In this document: in pieces, positions 35,867-45,896 of the stretch
How positions within the stretch are numbered: the stretch's first letter is position 1
Layout of the letters: each line of letters starts with the position of its first letter
Assembly (NCBI GenBank): GCA_029551145.1
Contig: JAKPGA010000044.1
Location: forward strand, 1 to 64,000
Direction of reading: 5' to 3'
Source of the DNA: Thermotogota bacterium
GTDB lineage: Bacteria > Thermotogota > Thermotogae > Thermotogales > DSM-5069
DNA length: 64,000 bases
The notes under the pieces: generated by a model
What the model saw: the letters and a program-made list of their open reading frames with translations, nothing else
What the model was told of the DNA's origin: nothing
Database searches by the model: none
Translations under genes and position numbers: made by a program

Positions 35867-37168
35867 TTATTTACCATAAAGCGAAATATAATCTTTCAAG
35901 ATCTGGTTACACTGCTTTGCAGCATCATCGAGTATAGATTTTGCCACCTTTTCTATGTCTGGTCCTTTATACTGTAAAGCCTTCTCAAAAGCGGAGTCTA
36001 CAACATCTCTTATCGCCACAAAGTTGCCAAGTCTCACACCTTGTGATTCTGGTCTGTTAATACCACTCAAGATCTGCAAGAAAGCGGTCAGATGGTTTGG
36101 ATGTTCTGAGAACCAACCTTCGTCAAGCAATCCCTTCAAGGCGCTATTACTTGTTGGGAAGTACCCAGTTGACTTGTGCCATTTTTGAGACACTTCTGGT
36201 CTGGCGACGTACTTCAAAAACTCCCAGACTGCCTTATATTCTTCTTTTGGTTTGCCTTTCATTACCCAAAGTGTTGCCCCACCTATGACGGAGTTTCCTT
36301 TGGGATATCCCGGAATTCTTGGTAAAAAGGTGGTACCAACTTTGAAATTGGCTTTGCTCTCTATCGAGCCAACTGAAGATGTAGATTGAATAAGCATTGC
36401 CACTTGACCTGCCAAGAACGCGTTATTGGCATTGTATTCTCTTCCACCGTAAACAAGTACGCCATTCTGCGCCCACTTGATCCATTCGCTGAAAACCTTG
36501 ACGCCGAAATCTTTGTTGAAATATACTTCACTGGCTTTTGCCTTTCTGCCGTTATCGTTGTTGGCGTAGAATTGAGCATGAAGCGCATGCATCTGTTCGA
36601 AAACCCACGCCGGCCAGCCAAAGGCTATACCACCTAAGGCAGCTTTGGACTCGACTATCTTCTTACCATACTCGAAGACTTCATCGAAGGTTGTCGGTGG
36701 TTTGTTTGGATCTAATCCGGCTTTTTGAAAGATATCTTTGTTGTAATACAAGATAGCAGTTGAAGAATTGAATGGCATCGAATAGAGTTTTCCATCAACG
36801 GAATAGTAGTTCAAAATAGGTACTACTATGTCGCCCCAGTCGAAATCTGGTTCTGCTAATTCAAAGACGGGAACGATTGCACCGCTGTCAAGCATTGTCT
36901 GAAGACCGACTTCATACACTTGTACTATGTGTGGTTGAGTGTTGTTTCTGTATGCTGCTATCGCTTTAGTAAGTGTTTCTGCGTAACTACCTGTGAAAAC
37001 TGCAACTACCTCGATATCTGGATGTGTGGCGTTGAAATCTTTGACAATCTGTTCCAGTGCCGTTAGGTTTGCGCCGCTCATGGCATGCCAAAGCGTTATG
37101 GTGGTTTTAGCAGACACGGAGACAACAAGAAGGGCCATTAGCAGAAAGATCACAGCAAAACGCTTCAC
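35867..37168 (-). CDS. Family-1 ABC sugar-binding protein (UgpB/MalE type)
   Basis: A 433-residue secreted binding protein. A signal peptide (to about SVSAKT) precedes the family pattern ITLWHAMSGANLTALEQIVKDFN, and ILYYNKDIFQKAGLDPNKPPTTFDE, a block common in glycerol-phosphate and oligosaccharide binders. It starts at GTG 37168 with GGGGGTGA. It has its own promoter and heads a three-gene operon with two permeases. The ligand may be glycerol-3-phosphate or an oligosaccharide; the xylose setting favours a pentose oligomer, but this is inference. Confidence 0.92.
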   Translation of the reverse strand: MKRFAVIFLLMALLVVSVSAKTTITLWHAMSGANLTALEQIVKDFNATHPDIEVVAVFTGSYAETLTKAIAAYRNNTQPHIVQVYEVGLQTMLDSGAIVPVFELAEPDFDWGDIVVPILNYYSVDGKLYSMPFNSSTAILYYNKDIFQKAGLDPNKPPTTFDEVFEYGKKIVESKAALGGIAFGWPAWVFEQMHALHAQFYANNDNGRKAKASEVYFNKDFGVKVFSEWIKWAQNGVLVYGGREYNANNAFLAGQVAMLIQSTSSVGSIESKANFKVGTTFLPRIPGYPKGNSVIGGATLWVMKGKPKEEYKAVWEFLKYVARPEVSQKWHKSTGYFPTSNSALKGLLDEGWFSEHPNHLTAFLQILSGINRPESQGVRLGNFVAIRDVVDSAFEKALQYKGPDIEKVAKSILDDAAKQCNQILKDYISLYGK

Positions 37169-37202
37169 AAAATCACCCCCTGTTAGAATTTCGTACAGCT
37201 TT

Positions 37203-37232
37203 ATTTTACATTTTTTTGGAGGATCGAATCAA
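37203..37232 (-). promoter_or_regulatory. Promoter for family-1 sugar importer operon
   Basis: On the minus strand, -35 TTGATT (37232-37227) and -10 TAAAAT (37208-37203) are separated by 18 bases, about 35 bases before the binding-protein GTG. This is one of the best -35/-10 pairs in the window. Confidence 0.55.
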
Positions 37233-37276
37233 GAACAATTGGGTGTTGGAAGACAAAATCAGAAAAGAAGGCTTTC

Positions 37277-38749
37277 TTAGAAGAGATCTTTCAATCTCTC
37301 GTAGAGTTTCTTGTATTTTTCATACACTTTCTGGTACTTCTCATTGTTTTCAACAGAAGGTTTTGTGGAGCTTTTTATCCTGACCCAGCTTCTTGAGATT
37401 TCGGCGGGATCTTTACCTGTGAATCCAGAAAACGCCAGGATCGCTGCACCGTAGGAAGCTCCTTCGTTGACAACCGGTCTTTGAACGTCGATGTTTAGTA
37501 TGTCAGCTAACATCTTGACCCACAGATCGCTCTTTGCTCCACCACCGGTTATCCTGACATTTCTAATAGGTACACCCAACTCCTTTATTATTTCGAACGA
37601 ATCCCTTATACCACAGGCAACAGCTTCGAAGATTGCCCTGGTGAGATCCCATTTGTTGTTGTACGAAGACAGTCCGAAGAAGACTCCTCTGGCATTGGGA
37701 TCTCTGTGTGGAGTTCTTTCGCCGTTCAGATAAGGCAAAAACACAATGCCATTTGATCCAATTGGAATCTTTTCTACTTCGTCGTTTATGGTCTGATAGT
37801 CCTGTGGTAAAAACCTTTCTCTGAACCACTCGAGTGAATAGGTTGCCGAAAGCATGACTCCCATGTGGTATTTCACACCTGGCACGGTGTGGGAGAAAAA
37901 GTGTACCCTTCCTTTTGGATCCGGCTTACTTTCGAATGTTGGTGCAAGTACAGTTCCAGATGTTCCTAAGCTTATCATCACATCGCCTGGACCGATGACA
38001 CAGATACCAAGAGCCGCACAGGCATTATCAGCTCCGCCGGCAACAACAGTGGTCTTTTCGTCCAGACCAAGTTGTTGCGCGAGCTGCCTTTTCACCGTCC
38101 CGACAAAGGAACTGGATTTTACTATCTTTGGGAAGACCGTTTTCGAGATATTAAGTGTTTCGAGAATCTGCTCGCTCCAGTTCATTCTATAAATGTCATA
38201 CGCCATCGTTCCAGACGCGTCTGAATGCTCGGTGACGATCTCACCAGTGAGCATGTAATTCACATAGTCTTTCGGCAACATAATCTTGTCGATTTTCTCA
38301 TAGATCTGAGGCTCGTATTCTTTGATCCACATGATCTTTGGCAAAGTGAAACCTGTCAAGATGGGATTACCCGAAATCTTTAGGACACTCTCTTCGCCAC
38401 CAAGTTCAACGGTTATTCTTTCAGATTGTTTAGATGTTCTTTGATCGCACCAAAGTATTGCCTTTCTCAAGACCTGGCCAGTTCTATCGAGAACTACCAA
38501 ACTGTGCATCTGACCGCTTGTCGATATTGCGCGAATTGTCCCTTTATGTTCTTTTGCTTTTTGCGACAATTGTTTTATAACTTGCTTTGCCGCATTCCAC
38601 CAGTCATGAGGGTCTTGTTCTGACCAGCCAGGCTCAGGAGTGAGTATTTTCAATTGCTCACTGTGAATATGTAAAATCTTCCCATTTTCATCAGTTAGAA
38701 TTCCCTTTACGCTTGTTGTTCCCACATCAAGGCCGATGTATAGATTCAT
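37277..38749 (-). CDS. xylB: Xylulokinase
   Basis: Phosphorylates D-xylulose to xylulose 5-phosphate. The 490-residue FGGY kinase begins YIGLDVGTTSVKGILTDENG (phosphate-1 loop), has the xylulokinase signature TSGQMHSLVVLD with the M-H pair, GWSEQDPHDWW, GGADNACAALG, and near the end ITGGGAKSDLWVKMLAD. Its ATG overlaps the end of the ATPase gene by one base. Location behind a ribose/xylose-type ABC importer, with a ROK repressor and xylan esterase nearby, supports the xylose assignment. Confidence 0.94.
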   Translation of the reverse strand: MNLYIGLDVGTTSVKGILTDENGKILHIHSEQLKILTPEPGWSEQDPHDWWNAAKQVIKQLSQKAKEHKGTIRAISTSGQMHSLVVLDRTGQVLRKAILWCDQRTSKQSERITVELGGEESVLKISGNPILTGFTLPKIMWIKEYEPQIYEKIDKIMLPKDYVNYMLTGEIVTEHSDASGTMAYDIYRMNWSEQILETLNISKTVFPKIVKSSSFVGTVKRQLAQQLGLDEKTTVVAGGADNACAALGICVIGPGDVMISLGTSGTVLAPTFESKPDPKGRVHFFSHTVPGVKYHMGVMLSATYSLEWFRERFLPQDYQTINDEVEKIPIGSNGIVFLPYLNGERTPHRDPNARGVFFGLSSYNNKWDLTRAIFEAVACGIRDSFEIIKELGVPIRNVRITGGGAKSDLWVKMLADILNIDVQRPVVNEGASYGAAILAFSGFTGKDPAEISRSWVRIKSSTKPSVENNEKYQKVYEKYKKLYERLKDLF

Positions 38750-40278
38750 TATGCTTGACCCCCGTTCTGTTTTAACCTTCCCGAGGCGTAGTACATGATC
38801 TCTTCTTGCGTGACCTTCTTGCTTCTGTTGTCAAGAATTGCTGTGATTTCGCCTTCCCACATCACAACAATTCTGTCGCTTAGGTTGAGTACTTCTGGAA
38901 GCTCTGAAGAAATCATTAACACAGCCTTCCCTTGTGCCGCCAATTCTCTTATCATTCTGTGTATCTCAGCTTTGGTTGCCACATCTATTCCTCTGGTGGG
39001 TTCATCAAATATCAGTATCTCGGCATTTGTCGCGAGCCATTTTGCAAGAACTGTTTTTTGCTGATTACCACCGGAAAGATTCTCAGCTATTTGATAAACA
39101 GAAGGAGTTTTTATCGAGAGCTTCCTCACGAAATCTTCTGATATCGCTCTTTCCTTTCGGTCGTTCAGAACCCATCCATGGTTGCTAATGACTGGCAAAG
39201 AAGGAAGAACTACATTGTCATTCACCGTCATCCTCAGAACAAGTCCTTGGAGCTTTCTATCTTCGGGTACCAAACCAATTCCGAGTCTTGTTGCGTCAAG
39301 TGGTTTTTCTATATTCACTTTGTTTCCCTTGATAAAAATCTCTCCACCTTCTTTTTTATTTATTCCGAAAATCAACAGCATCGTTTCAGTTCTACCAGCC
39401 CCCACAAGACCTGCAAACCCAAGAACTTCTCCTTTTCGAACCTGAAAAGAGACATCTTTGACTTTATTCTTCCATCTCAAATTCCTAACTTCCAAAATTG
39501 TTTCACCTGGCAAGACCTCTATTCCTCGCGGGAAAAACTCAACTTCTCTTCCTACCATGAGCTTTATGATCGTATCCATATCGAATTCTTCTCTTTTGAG
39601 TTCTCCCACTCTCTTTCCATCCCTCATAATGATGATTCTGTCACTGATTTGAGTGACTTCATCCAATCTATGTGAAACGAAAACAACCGATATTCCTCTC
39701 GCTTTCAGCATGTGAATGACTTCCAGCAACTTTCTTGTTTCTTCAATGGTTAAAGAAGAAGTTGGCTCGTCCATGAAAATGATTTTCGGTTCTTTGATCA
39801 ATGCCTTGCAGATTTCGACCATTTGCTTTTGTGCAGTAGTCAATTCCCTCACTAAAACATTAGGAGAAAAGTGGGCTCCTACAAGATCAAGAAGTTCCGC
39901 TGATTTCTTTCTCATGTAATCTTCATTGAGTCTGCTGCTGAGAGTTCTTTTCTTTCCTTTCACAACTTCAAATGTCAGAAATATGTTTTCTGCTGCTGTC
40001 AAATTGTCACAAAGATTCAGTTCCTGATGGATTACGCTTATACCTTTTTCGAATGCATCAACAGGTGAACGAAATCCTGTTTCTTTGTTGTTCACGAAGA
40101 TTTGTCCACTGTCGGGCTGTAGGACTCCTGTAAGGATTTTTATCAATGTTGATTTACCGGCACCATTCTCGCCCACGATCGAAACTATCTCGTTCTCATT
40201 CACTTCAAAATCAACGTTATCAACGGCCAAAACCCCAGGAAAGTTTTTGACGATGCCCTTTGCCTTCAAAAGTTCCAA
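38749..40278 (-). CDS. Sugar ABC transporter double ATPase (RbsA/XylG type)
   Basis: A 509-residue protein with two tandem ABC domains. The first has Walker [10 protein letters not shown], a TTAQKQM signature and Walker [12 protein letters not shown]; the second has a degenerate Walker A (GLVGAGRTE), signature LSGGNQQKT and Walker [13 protein letters not shown]. This asymmetry is normal for the monosaccharide importer class. The frame opens at GTG 40287, but TTG 40278 lies six bases after GAGGTG and gives the better start. It is in one operon with the binding protein, permease and xylB. Confidence 0.93.
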   Translation of the reverse strand: MELLKAKGIVKNFPGVLAVDNVDFEVNENEIVSIVGENGAGKSTLIKILTGVLQPDSGQIFVNNKETGFRSPVDAFEKGISVIHQELNLCDNLTAAENIFLTFEVVKGKKRTLSSRLNEDYMRKKSAELLDLVGAHFSPNVLVRELTTAQKQMVEICKALIKEPKIIFMDEPTSSLTIEETRKLLEVIHMLKARGISVVFVSHRLDEVTQISDRIIIMRDGKRVGELKREEFDMDTIIKLMVGREVEFFPRGIEVLPGETILEVRNLRWKNKVKDVSFQVRKGEVLGFAGLVGAGRTETMLLIFGINKKEGGEIFIKGNKVNIEKPLDATRLGIGLVPEDRKLQGLVLRMTVNDNVVLPSLPVISNHGWVLNDRKERAISEDFVRKLSIKTPSVYQIAENLSGGNQQKTVLAKWLATNAEILIFDEPTRGIDVATKAEIHRMIRELAAQGKAVLMISSELPEVLNLSDRIVVMWEGEITAILDNRSKKVTQEEIMYYASGRLKQNGGQA

Positions 40279-40295
40279 AGACACCACCTCTGAAC

Positions 40296-40322
40296 AAAGT
40301 AGGGGGATTTACCCCCTACTTT
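40296..40322 (-). promoter_or_regulatory. Strong hairpin between sugar-binding protein and ATPase genes
   Basis: AAAGTAGGGGG and CCCCCTACTTT form an 11-pair perfect stem with loop ATTTA, five bases past the binding-protein stop. There is only a short T-rich end, so it is probably an mRNA stabiliser or partial terminator. Confidence 0.7.
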
Positions 40323-40327
40323 AGAAT

Positions 40328-41299
40328 TTAGAATTTGATGGGTATACCGAGATCTTTCATGATTTTCAGATACTCATCGAGGTTCTGTGGTGTTACTACA
40401 TCAACGCCTGTATCAATTACATAATCAATTGTTCCTTTTGTCTCAACCTTTGGTAGCATGGCAAGTGTATTCTGAACGCCCATCTTACTCATCAAATACA
40501 GCGTTGCCACAGAGAGGTATCCCATCATGTAAGGTCTCTGTCCCATTGTTGCTTGAATTACTCCTTCCTTTACGTACTGAAGGATATCGGTAGTTGTGTC
40601 GAAGCATACTATCTTTACCTTTCCTGTTTTTCCGGCATTTTTCACAACGAGCGCTTGGCTGGGTCCGTTGTAAGCATAGACGCCGAAGAAGGCATCAAGG
40701 TCGGGATGGGCATTCAGAGCGGATTCTGCGAGCGAAACGGCTCTTGCGCCATCTTCTTCATCATTTAGAGTGTCCAGTACCTGTATCTCTGTTCCCGCTA
40801 TGGCGTCTTTGAAACCCTGAATTCTCTGAAGAGAATTCATAGCGGTGAGTGATCCTGTTCCAATGACAACCTTGCCTTTGCCGTTAAGCAACTGCTTCAT
40901 TATGAGTCCAGCGCTGTAACCAGCTTGATAGTTATCTGTTCCTATGTAGACATACCTTCCCGTTTCCGGAGAGTCTGTGTCGAGTGTTATAACTGGTATT
41001 CCCATCTGAAGTGCCTTTTTTACCGTTGGTATTACAGCGGTTGGATCAGAAGGAGCAATGGCAATACCGTCGAATTTCTGGGCGATGAATGATTCCAACA
41101 TCTGAAGTTGGGCGTTGATGTCTTCCTTTTGCGGTACAAAAAATCTGACATCTACTCCCAAGGCTTTTCCAGCTGCCTTAACACCCTGTTCCACTTGCGA
41201 CCAATATGGGTGGACAGATTTTCCTATGACGCCTATTGTTAAGGCTAAGGACATGACTGCCAGAACCAGTGTCATCAACACCACTAACAACTTTCTCAT
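40328..41299 (-). CDS. Monosaccharide-binding protein (RbsB/XylF type)
   Basis: A 323-residue periplasmic-type binding protein of the type I fold. It has a signal peptide (to about VMSLALT), then IGVIGKSVHPYWSQVEQGVKAAGKALG, FDGIAIAPSDPTAVIP and VITLDTDSP, the usual hinge and ligand positions. ATG 41299 has AGGAGG. It is followed by a strong hairpin. The adjacent xylulokinase suggests xylose or a related pentose as ligand. Confidence 0.93.
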   Translation of the reverse strand: MRKLLVVLMTLVLAVMSLALTIGVIGKSVHPYWSQVEQGVKAAGKALGVDVRFFVPQKEDINAQLQMLESFIAQKFDGIAIAPSDPTAVIPTVKKALQMGIPVITLDTDSPETGRYVYIGTDNYQAGYSAGLIMKQLLNGKGKVVIGTGSLTAMNSLQRIQGFKDAIAGTEIQVLDTLNDEEDGARAVSLAESALNAHPDLDAFFGVYAYNGPSQALVVKNAGKTGKVKIVCFDTTTDILQYVKEGVIQATMGQRPYMMGYLSVATLYLMSKMGVQNTLAMLPKVETKGTIDYVIDTGVDVVTPQNLDEYLKIMKDLGIPIKF

Positions 41300-41322
41300 A
41301 CTCTTACCTCCTTTTGGAAAAA

Positions 41323-42276
41323 CTACCTACTTGCAATCCTTCTTCGGACAATGTCTAAGGTGACTGCTACGACGATGACAATTCCTATGACTACGTTATG
41401 CCAGTAAGTAGAGACGTTAAGAAGCACCAAAGCATTCCAGAGCAAACTGATGATACTGGCACCGACGATCGCTCCCAGAACGCTTCCCTCGCCACCTGTG
41501 AGACTTATCCCGCCGATCACTGTGGATGCAATAGCATAGAGTTCGTACATGTTTCCAACGCCAGGCTGTCCCTGGGAGAGCCTTGAAGCAACTATTATTC
41601 CAACCAATCCTGACAGAAAACCGGAGACCATGAAAGCAATCATTCTAACAAGATCTACGTTCACACCAGAAAATCTTGCGGCTACTTCGTTACCACCGGC
41701 TGCCCTTAAGTGCTTGCCATAGACCGTCCTTCTGAGGAAGAAATCGGCGATCAGAGTTATCATAATCAGTGTCCAAACCGATATCGGGATTTTCAGAAAA
41801 TCGGCTTGACCGATTATGAGAAATGAGTTTGGAAGACCTATAACGGGCCATCCCTTGGTGATAACAGCAGCCATACCACGCGCAATAGTGAGAGTGCCCA
41901 GAGTGATTATGAACGCCGGCACCTTGAGTTTTGTGACAAATACCCCGTGCCACGCTCCTATTCCTAAGGAAAACAGGAGAATCAAGATTACAGAAACAGA
42001 CACAGGCACTCCATGAGTCATGAGCCATGCCACCATAACTCCTGTTAAGGCGACTACAGATCCTGGAGCGAGATCTATAGCGCCACCACCGGAAATGATG
42101 ACGAATGTTTCGCCTATGGCCAGCAGACCAAAGATGGCAATCTGTCTTCCAAGCGCTTGTAGGTTAAAGGCCGTCAGAAAACGTGGGTTCAACACGGTGG
42201 TAAAGATGGCAAGACTCATAAAAGCTATGAGTGGTCCGAGCTCTCTGAAACCTTTCTGCCTTCTTCGTGTTGTCAA
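41323..42276 (-). CDS. Sugar ABC transporter permease (RbsC/XylH type)
   Basis: A 317-residue permease of the BPD_transp_2 family with 8 to 10 helices. It includes GETFVIISGGGAIDLAPGSVVALTG and the ATPase-docking NEVAARFSGVN segment. The open frame extends to 42366, but the TTG at 42276 lies seven bases after AGGGGGGA and gives a basic N-terminus (TTRRRQKGF) followed by the first helix, so I chose it. It is the first gene of the xylose-type operon, an unusual order in which the permease precedes the binding protein. Confidence 0.9.
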   Translation of the reverse strand: MTTRRRQKGFRELGPLIAFMSLAIFTTVLNPRFLTAFNLQALGRQIAIFGLLAIGETFVIISGGGAIDLAPGSVVALTGVMVAWLMTHGVPVSVSVILILLFSLGIGAWHGVFVTKLKVPAFIITLGTLTIARGMAAVITKGWPVIGLPNSFLIIGQADFLKIPISVWTLIMITLIADFFLRRTVYGKHLRAAGGNEVAARFSGVNVDLVRMIAFMVSGFLSGLVGIIVASRLSQGQPGVGNMYELYAIASTVIGGISLTGGEGSVLGAIVGASIISLLWNALVLLNVSTYWHNVVIGIVIVVAVTLDIVRRRIASR

Positions 42277-42351
42277 GGCTCTTTCCCCCCTAAAGACAAC
42301 CGTTGACTGTAAACTTATATGAGTAGAAATCCGTGCTCTCACAGTGATGTT

Positions 42352-42373
42352 GGTACATGTAGACAAGTGTACC
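42352..42373 (-). promoter_or_regulatory. Inverted repeat upstream of sugar importer operon (possible operator)
   Basis: GGTACA at 42352-42357 and TGTACC at 42368-42373 are perfect six-base arms separated by ten bases, about 75 bases before the permease start. It could bind the nearby ROK regulator; I found no second copy. Confidence 0.35.
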
Positions 42374-43016
42374 GAAAAACATCTGTGACACCTTCAAATT
42401 CTCCTGCTTTTTGTCTTTGCCCCCACAACTACACAAGAGTTCGATACTAATACTTATCATCTAAAAGCGAAAATAAAATTCATCTGAACAATACTGTTTG
42501 TTGTGAGCAAAATGCTTATAAAAGAATTCCGATAAATCTCTCGCAATTTCTTGCTCTTTTAATTTGAAAAACAAGACTCTTCTGAGTTTCGTATTGAGAA
42601 CTCCACAGAGCTGAAATCATTTACTGTTATTTCCTTCCTGGAAAAATTGTAATCCTACGTTCTCGCATAATCAAGTTTGGTTTTTCTGCAATTTCGACTG
42701 AAATCGTGTAGTGTTGACCAAATTCTGCCATGATCTTCGCTTTTCTCTCTTTTCTTACTTGATTCATATAGAAGCTGCGAAAATTGCGGTCTTTGAACTT
42801 ACAGTCGTTGATCTTTAAACAAAAGATGGTTACCAACTGAGAATCGGTTTACTTGTCATATGCACAGAAAATGAGCCACATTCGGTGCTTGTTTTTCTCT
42901 TTATGTATCTATCAATGATCTATTGAGACACCATCGTTGTGTGAAACTAAAATAGATTATTGACTTGGAAAGATCATGCTTAAAACTGGACAGAGATACT
43001 CAGAATCGATGCGGTT
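42374..43016 (-). other. Intergenic region with gene-remnant-like sequence
   Basis: About 640 bases between the sugar importer operon and the ROK gene. It is AT-rich. A 69-codon open frame (42627-42836, minus) has no recognisable product; its 3' end resembles a decayed copy at about 45510-45570. No clear terminator, riboswitch or RNA gene is visible. Confidence 0.5.
42624..42682 (-). repeat. Copy A of a diverged roughly 60-base repeat
   Basis: Shares GAAAAATTGTAAT and ATAATCAAGT-like blocks, in the same order and spacing, with 45510-45568. In the minus frame it encodes a tail ITIFPGRK followed by a stop, whereas the other copy encodes ITIFRRRK and a stop after two internal stop codons. Confidence 0.5.
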
Positions 43017-44159
43017 CTATCGAACTTTTTCAATGATATCTTCAATTGCCAAAACAGCCGCGCCAACGAGATTAGAACTCACAGTCTCAAAGACCGTTGG
43101 CCTGATTTTCAATTTCTTCGTAGCATCTCTAAGTGCCCTTTTTTTGACCTCTGTCTCGATGGAGTTGAAAAAATACTCCCCAAGATCTTGTACCTCACCA
43201 CCGAGTATTATGAGTTGTGGATTCATAACATTCACTATATTGATTATCCCAACGGCGATGTTCCTCGCAAACTCTTCAAAGATCTTTCTGTTGTCTTTCT
43301 TTTTTTTCAGTGATGCGAACCTCTCTATGGCATTTCTCCCTTCAAGTTTTTCTTGATAGTTTTCTACCGCCCAATTTATCGATGCGACCCGTTCCCAACA
43401 TCCTTCATTGGAACAATGGCATTTTTCGTGTGAGCGTATATCGACCGTCATGTGACCAGCTTCACCTGCCGTGAATGACGGCCCACGATAGATTTTCCCA
43501 TCTAAAAGTATGCCCGTCCCGACGCCTTCTCTGATAACTATGAAAACAGCTTCTTTTATCTTCTTGAGATCTTTTGAATGATATTTCTCTGCCATCATCG
43601 AGAGGTTGGCCTCATTGTCTGCCAAGATGGGCACATCTACATCCAACAAGTTGTTTATCGATATATCTTGCCAGTGAAGGTTTGGAGCTAAAAGGATTCT
43701 GTTCTCAGTCATGTTTACCATACCAGGTATAGAGAAAGAAATCCTTGTAATCTTGTGTTCTTTCTTGAGTTTGGTGTATATGTCTTTTGCCTTCGCAAAA
43801 AAGTCCTTGTGTTGCTTTGGTGTTTCAAAGGATCCACCAAGAACGACTCTCCCGTTGAAATAACCCAAGCCGAAAGTAGTCACATTCACACCCAGATCGA
43901 ACACAAGACTTACGAACGCGTTTTCATTCAAATCGAGTAATGTTCGCCTGCGGCCAGGCGAGTTTTTGCCGATACTCCCCTTTTCTCTTATGTACCCATC
44001 ATTGATCAGTTCTTTCGTCAGTCTTGTGACACTGCTGGGTGTGAGGTCGGTAATCTCTGAGATTTCGGCTCGGGAGATGGGATGGTTGTCATGTATTAAC
44101 TTGAGTATGTTTTGCTTGTTCAAAACCTTTATCCTTGGTGAGTTATACTTCAATGCCAT
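43017..44159 (-). CDS. ROK family transcriptional regulator (XylR-like)
   Basis: A 380-residue ROK repressor: an N-terminal winged helix (QNILKLIHDNHPISRAEISEITDLTPSSVTRLTKELI) and a C-terminal sugar-kinase-like domain. The ROK zinc motif is present (ECHCSNEGCWERV-like, with CHCSNEGC), next to GEAGHMTVDI. ATG 44159 has AAGGAGGG; the longer frame to 44198 lacks this. It follows the esterase gene with 25 bases between starts and stops. Because it sits among xylose genes it probably senses xylose or a xylo-oligosaccharide and represses them. Confidence 0.92.
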   Translation of the reverse strand: MALKYNSPRIKVLNKQNILKLIHDNHPISRAEISEITDLTPSSVTRLTKELINDGYIREKGSIGKNSPGRRRTLLDLNENAFVSLVFDLGVNVTTFGLGYFNGRVVLGGSFETPKQHKDFFAKAKDIYTKLKKEHKITRISFSIPGMVNMTENRILLAPNLHWQDISINNLLDVDVPILADNEANLSMMAEKYHSKDLKKIKEAVFIVIREGVGTGILLDGKIYRGPSFTAGEAGHMTVDIRSHEKCHCSNEGCWERVASINWAVENYQEKLEGRNAIERFASLKKKKDNRKIFEEFARNIAVGIINIVNVMNPQLIILGGEVQDLGEYFFNSIETEVKKRALRDATKKLKIRPTVFETVSSNLVGAAVLAIEDIIEKVR

Positions 44160-44184
44160 TTCCCTCCTTGATGAACACAATTCA

Positions 44185-45162
44185 CTATCTCGTCGCAATA
44201 AGTGTTTTCATGAACTTCAGTTCTTCAAGTGTATGGAGAGAACCGCCGCCATCATGGCCATCGTACGGATAGATTCTGATGTCTTTCCTGCCCGCGTAGT
44301 AATTGTAAGCAGCAAAGACCGTTGAAGGGGGACAAATGTCATCCATGAGTGCTACTGAGAACAAAGCAGGGCATTTTGCGCGAACGGCGAAGTTGACACC
44401 ATCAAAATACGACAAGGTCTTGAATACCGTTTCAATTCTGTCCGCGTGAATCTTGCAGTATCTTGTTATCTCTGCATAAGGCATAGAATCAGTAATCTGA
44501 ATAGCCCTTCTGTAGTGACACAAAAATGGTACCTTGCAGAGTAAAGCTTTGATTCTCGGTGATAACGCGCTTACAGCCAAGGCTATTCCACCTCCCTGAC
44601 TTGTCCCGCGGCACACTATCATCTGTGGATCTATTTGCTCAAGTGAACTAACAGCCTCTACAGCCATGAATGCATCTACGAATACTCTTTTGTAATAAAA
44701 AGTCTCTGGATTCATTATGCCTTTTGTCACGAAGCCAGGATACTGTGGATCCGACGGATAATCTTCGCAGTCTGGTGTATCGCCTTTCATCCAGTTACTA
44801 CCCTGTCCCCTTGTGTCCATTACGAAATGTGCATACCCTGCTGCGCTCCAGGTTAGCCAATCGAATGGAAATCCTCTTCCACCTCCATACCCAATGAATT
44901 CAACTACACAAGGCAGCCTATCGGTTCTGAATTTCGGCAAAATCAGCCATGCCTTTATCCTCTGACCTTTGTAACCAGAAAAGGTGACGTCGAAAGTTTC
45001 AAGGTTATCCAGATGAAAATCTACTCTTTCAACAACTGGTTGTTGAAAAAAACCTTTAGACTGTACAATTGTTCGTTCCCAGAAATCGTCGAAATCTTTT
45101 TCTTCGAATCTTTCCGGTCTATACTTCTTGAGATCTTCCAGTGGCATGTCAAACTGAACCAT
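44185..45162 (-). CDS. axeA: Acetyl xylan esterase / cephalosporin-C deacetylase (CE7)
   Basis: Removes acetyl groups from xylo-oligosaccharides, an intracellular hexameric alpha/beta hydrolase. The 325-residue protein has the same length and start ([23 protein letters not shown]-like) as the T. maritima enzyme. The CE7 signatures are seen: RGQGS, the nucleophile Ser in GTSQGG, and HDGGGS with the catalytic His; the acid Asp lies in [10 protein letters not shown]. It starts at ATG 45162 with GGAGGTGA and is followed by the ROK gene. It fits with the xylulokinase and pentose importers as a xylan-use locus. Confidence 0.96.
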   Translation of the reverse strand: MVQFDMPLEDLKKYRPERFEEKDFDDFWERTIVQSKGFFQQPVVERVDFHLDNLETFDVTFSGYKGQRIKAWLILPKFRTDRLPCVVEFIGYGGGRGFPFDWLTWSAAGYAHFVMDTRGQGSNWMKGDTPDCEDYPSDPQYPGFVTKGIMNPETFYYKRVFVDAFMAVEAVSSLEQIDPQMIVCRGTSQGGGIALAVSALSPRIKALLCKVPFLCHYRRAIQITDSMPYAEITRYCKIHADRIETVFKTLSYFDGVNFAVRAKCPALFSVALMDDICPPSTVFAAYNYYAGRKDIRIYPYDGHDGGGSLHTLEELKFMKTLIATR

Positions 45163-45896
45163 GATGTCACCTCCACGCCGCTAAAGAACGGTCTGAAAAC
45201 TGCCTAATTCTTTTTTCTTCAGCAAGAATTCACTGGTAAATCTGTTAAGAATCTGCGATCATATCTCTGTCAAGCGTTTCACATCATCACAAATATACAT
45301 CTGTAGAATCGGCTAATGTTCTGTCTTTTCCAGTTCACTCTTCGATCTTCGGTCAACCCAAAGGTTCAGATTTTCTCAGATGCTAAGATGTTCAATCAAC
45401 GATTTCGCAATGACTATTTCATTGCACGCAATAGATGAAGCAAGTTGTGAAATGTGAAAACTAAAGCGAAAACTGCGAGAAAGGCAAAAGGTTTCATTCG
45501 AATTCCCCTTGCATATTATTTTCTTCTTCGAAAAATTGTAATATTAAGTTATCACACAATCAAGTCTGACTTCTCACCATCTTTGCTTGATTTGGGTGTT
45601 TATCTATTTTTTTCATTCAATTCTCTGCTTATTGTTTGTCTTGCGCCGCGTTGTTCGCAAAAGCTTGCTTTTTCGATCTACTTAACGGTTCTTTGCTTCA
45701 AGTATCTTCTTCTCAAATCCATTCTGCAACTATCGTAGTTGATCGATCAAAGAATACCTTAGACAGGATGAGTGGGTAATCTTTTTCATTCAAATTTCAG
45801 ATCACAGAACTCAATATACGGCTGTTTTGTGATCGGTCATTTGAAGATGTTGTAACATTATAAATAGTCTGCTCAACAAATGTGGGGGAAGGCAAA
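45163..45896 (+). other. Intergenic region, 734 bases, with decayed repeat copy
   Basis: A low-complexity, AT-rich stretch between the divergent esterase and RNase J-like genes. Open frames here (for example 45454-45738) lack ribosome sites and recognisable products. It holds copy B of the diverged repeat. A TATAAA at 45859-45864 with TTGAAG at 45841 might serve the gene to the right, but the spacing of 12 is too short. Confidence 0.5.
45510..45568 (-). repeat. Copy B of a diverged roughly 60-base repeat
   Basis: Same orientation as copy A at 42624-42682. The minus-strand translation carries two stop codons within the region that is open in copy A, so it looks decayed. The two copies bracket the ROK regulator and esterase genes. 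Confidence 0.5.

Noticed and set aside
42627-42836. 69-codon open frame in the gap left of the ROK gene
   Set aside because: No recognised product and no good ribosome site; kept only as a possible relic because its 3' end matches the decayed repeat copy.
45454-45738. 94-codon open frame in the 734-base gap
   Set aside because: No ribosome site, low-complexity hydrophobic translation, overlaps repeat copy B.
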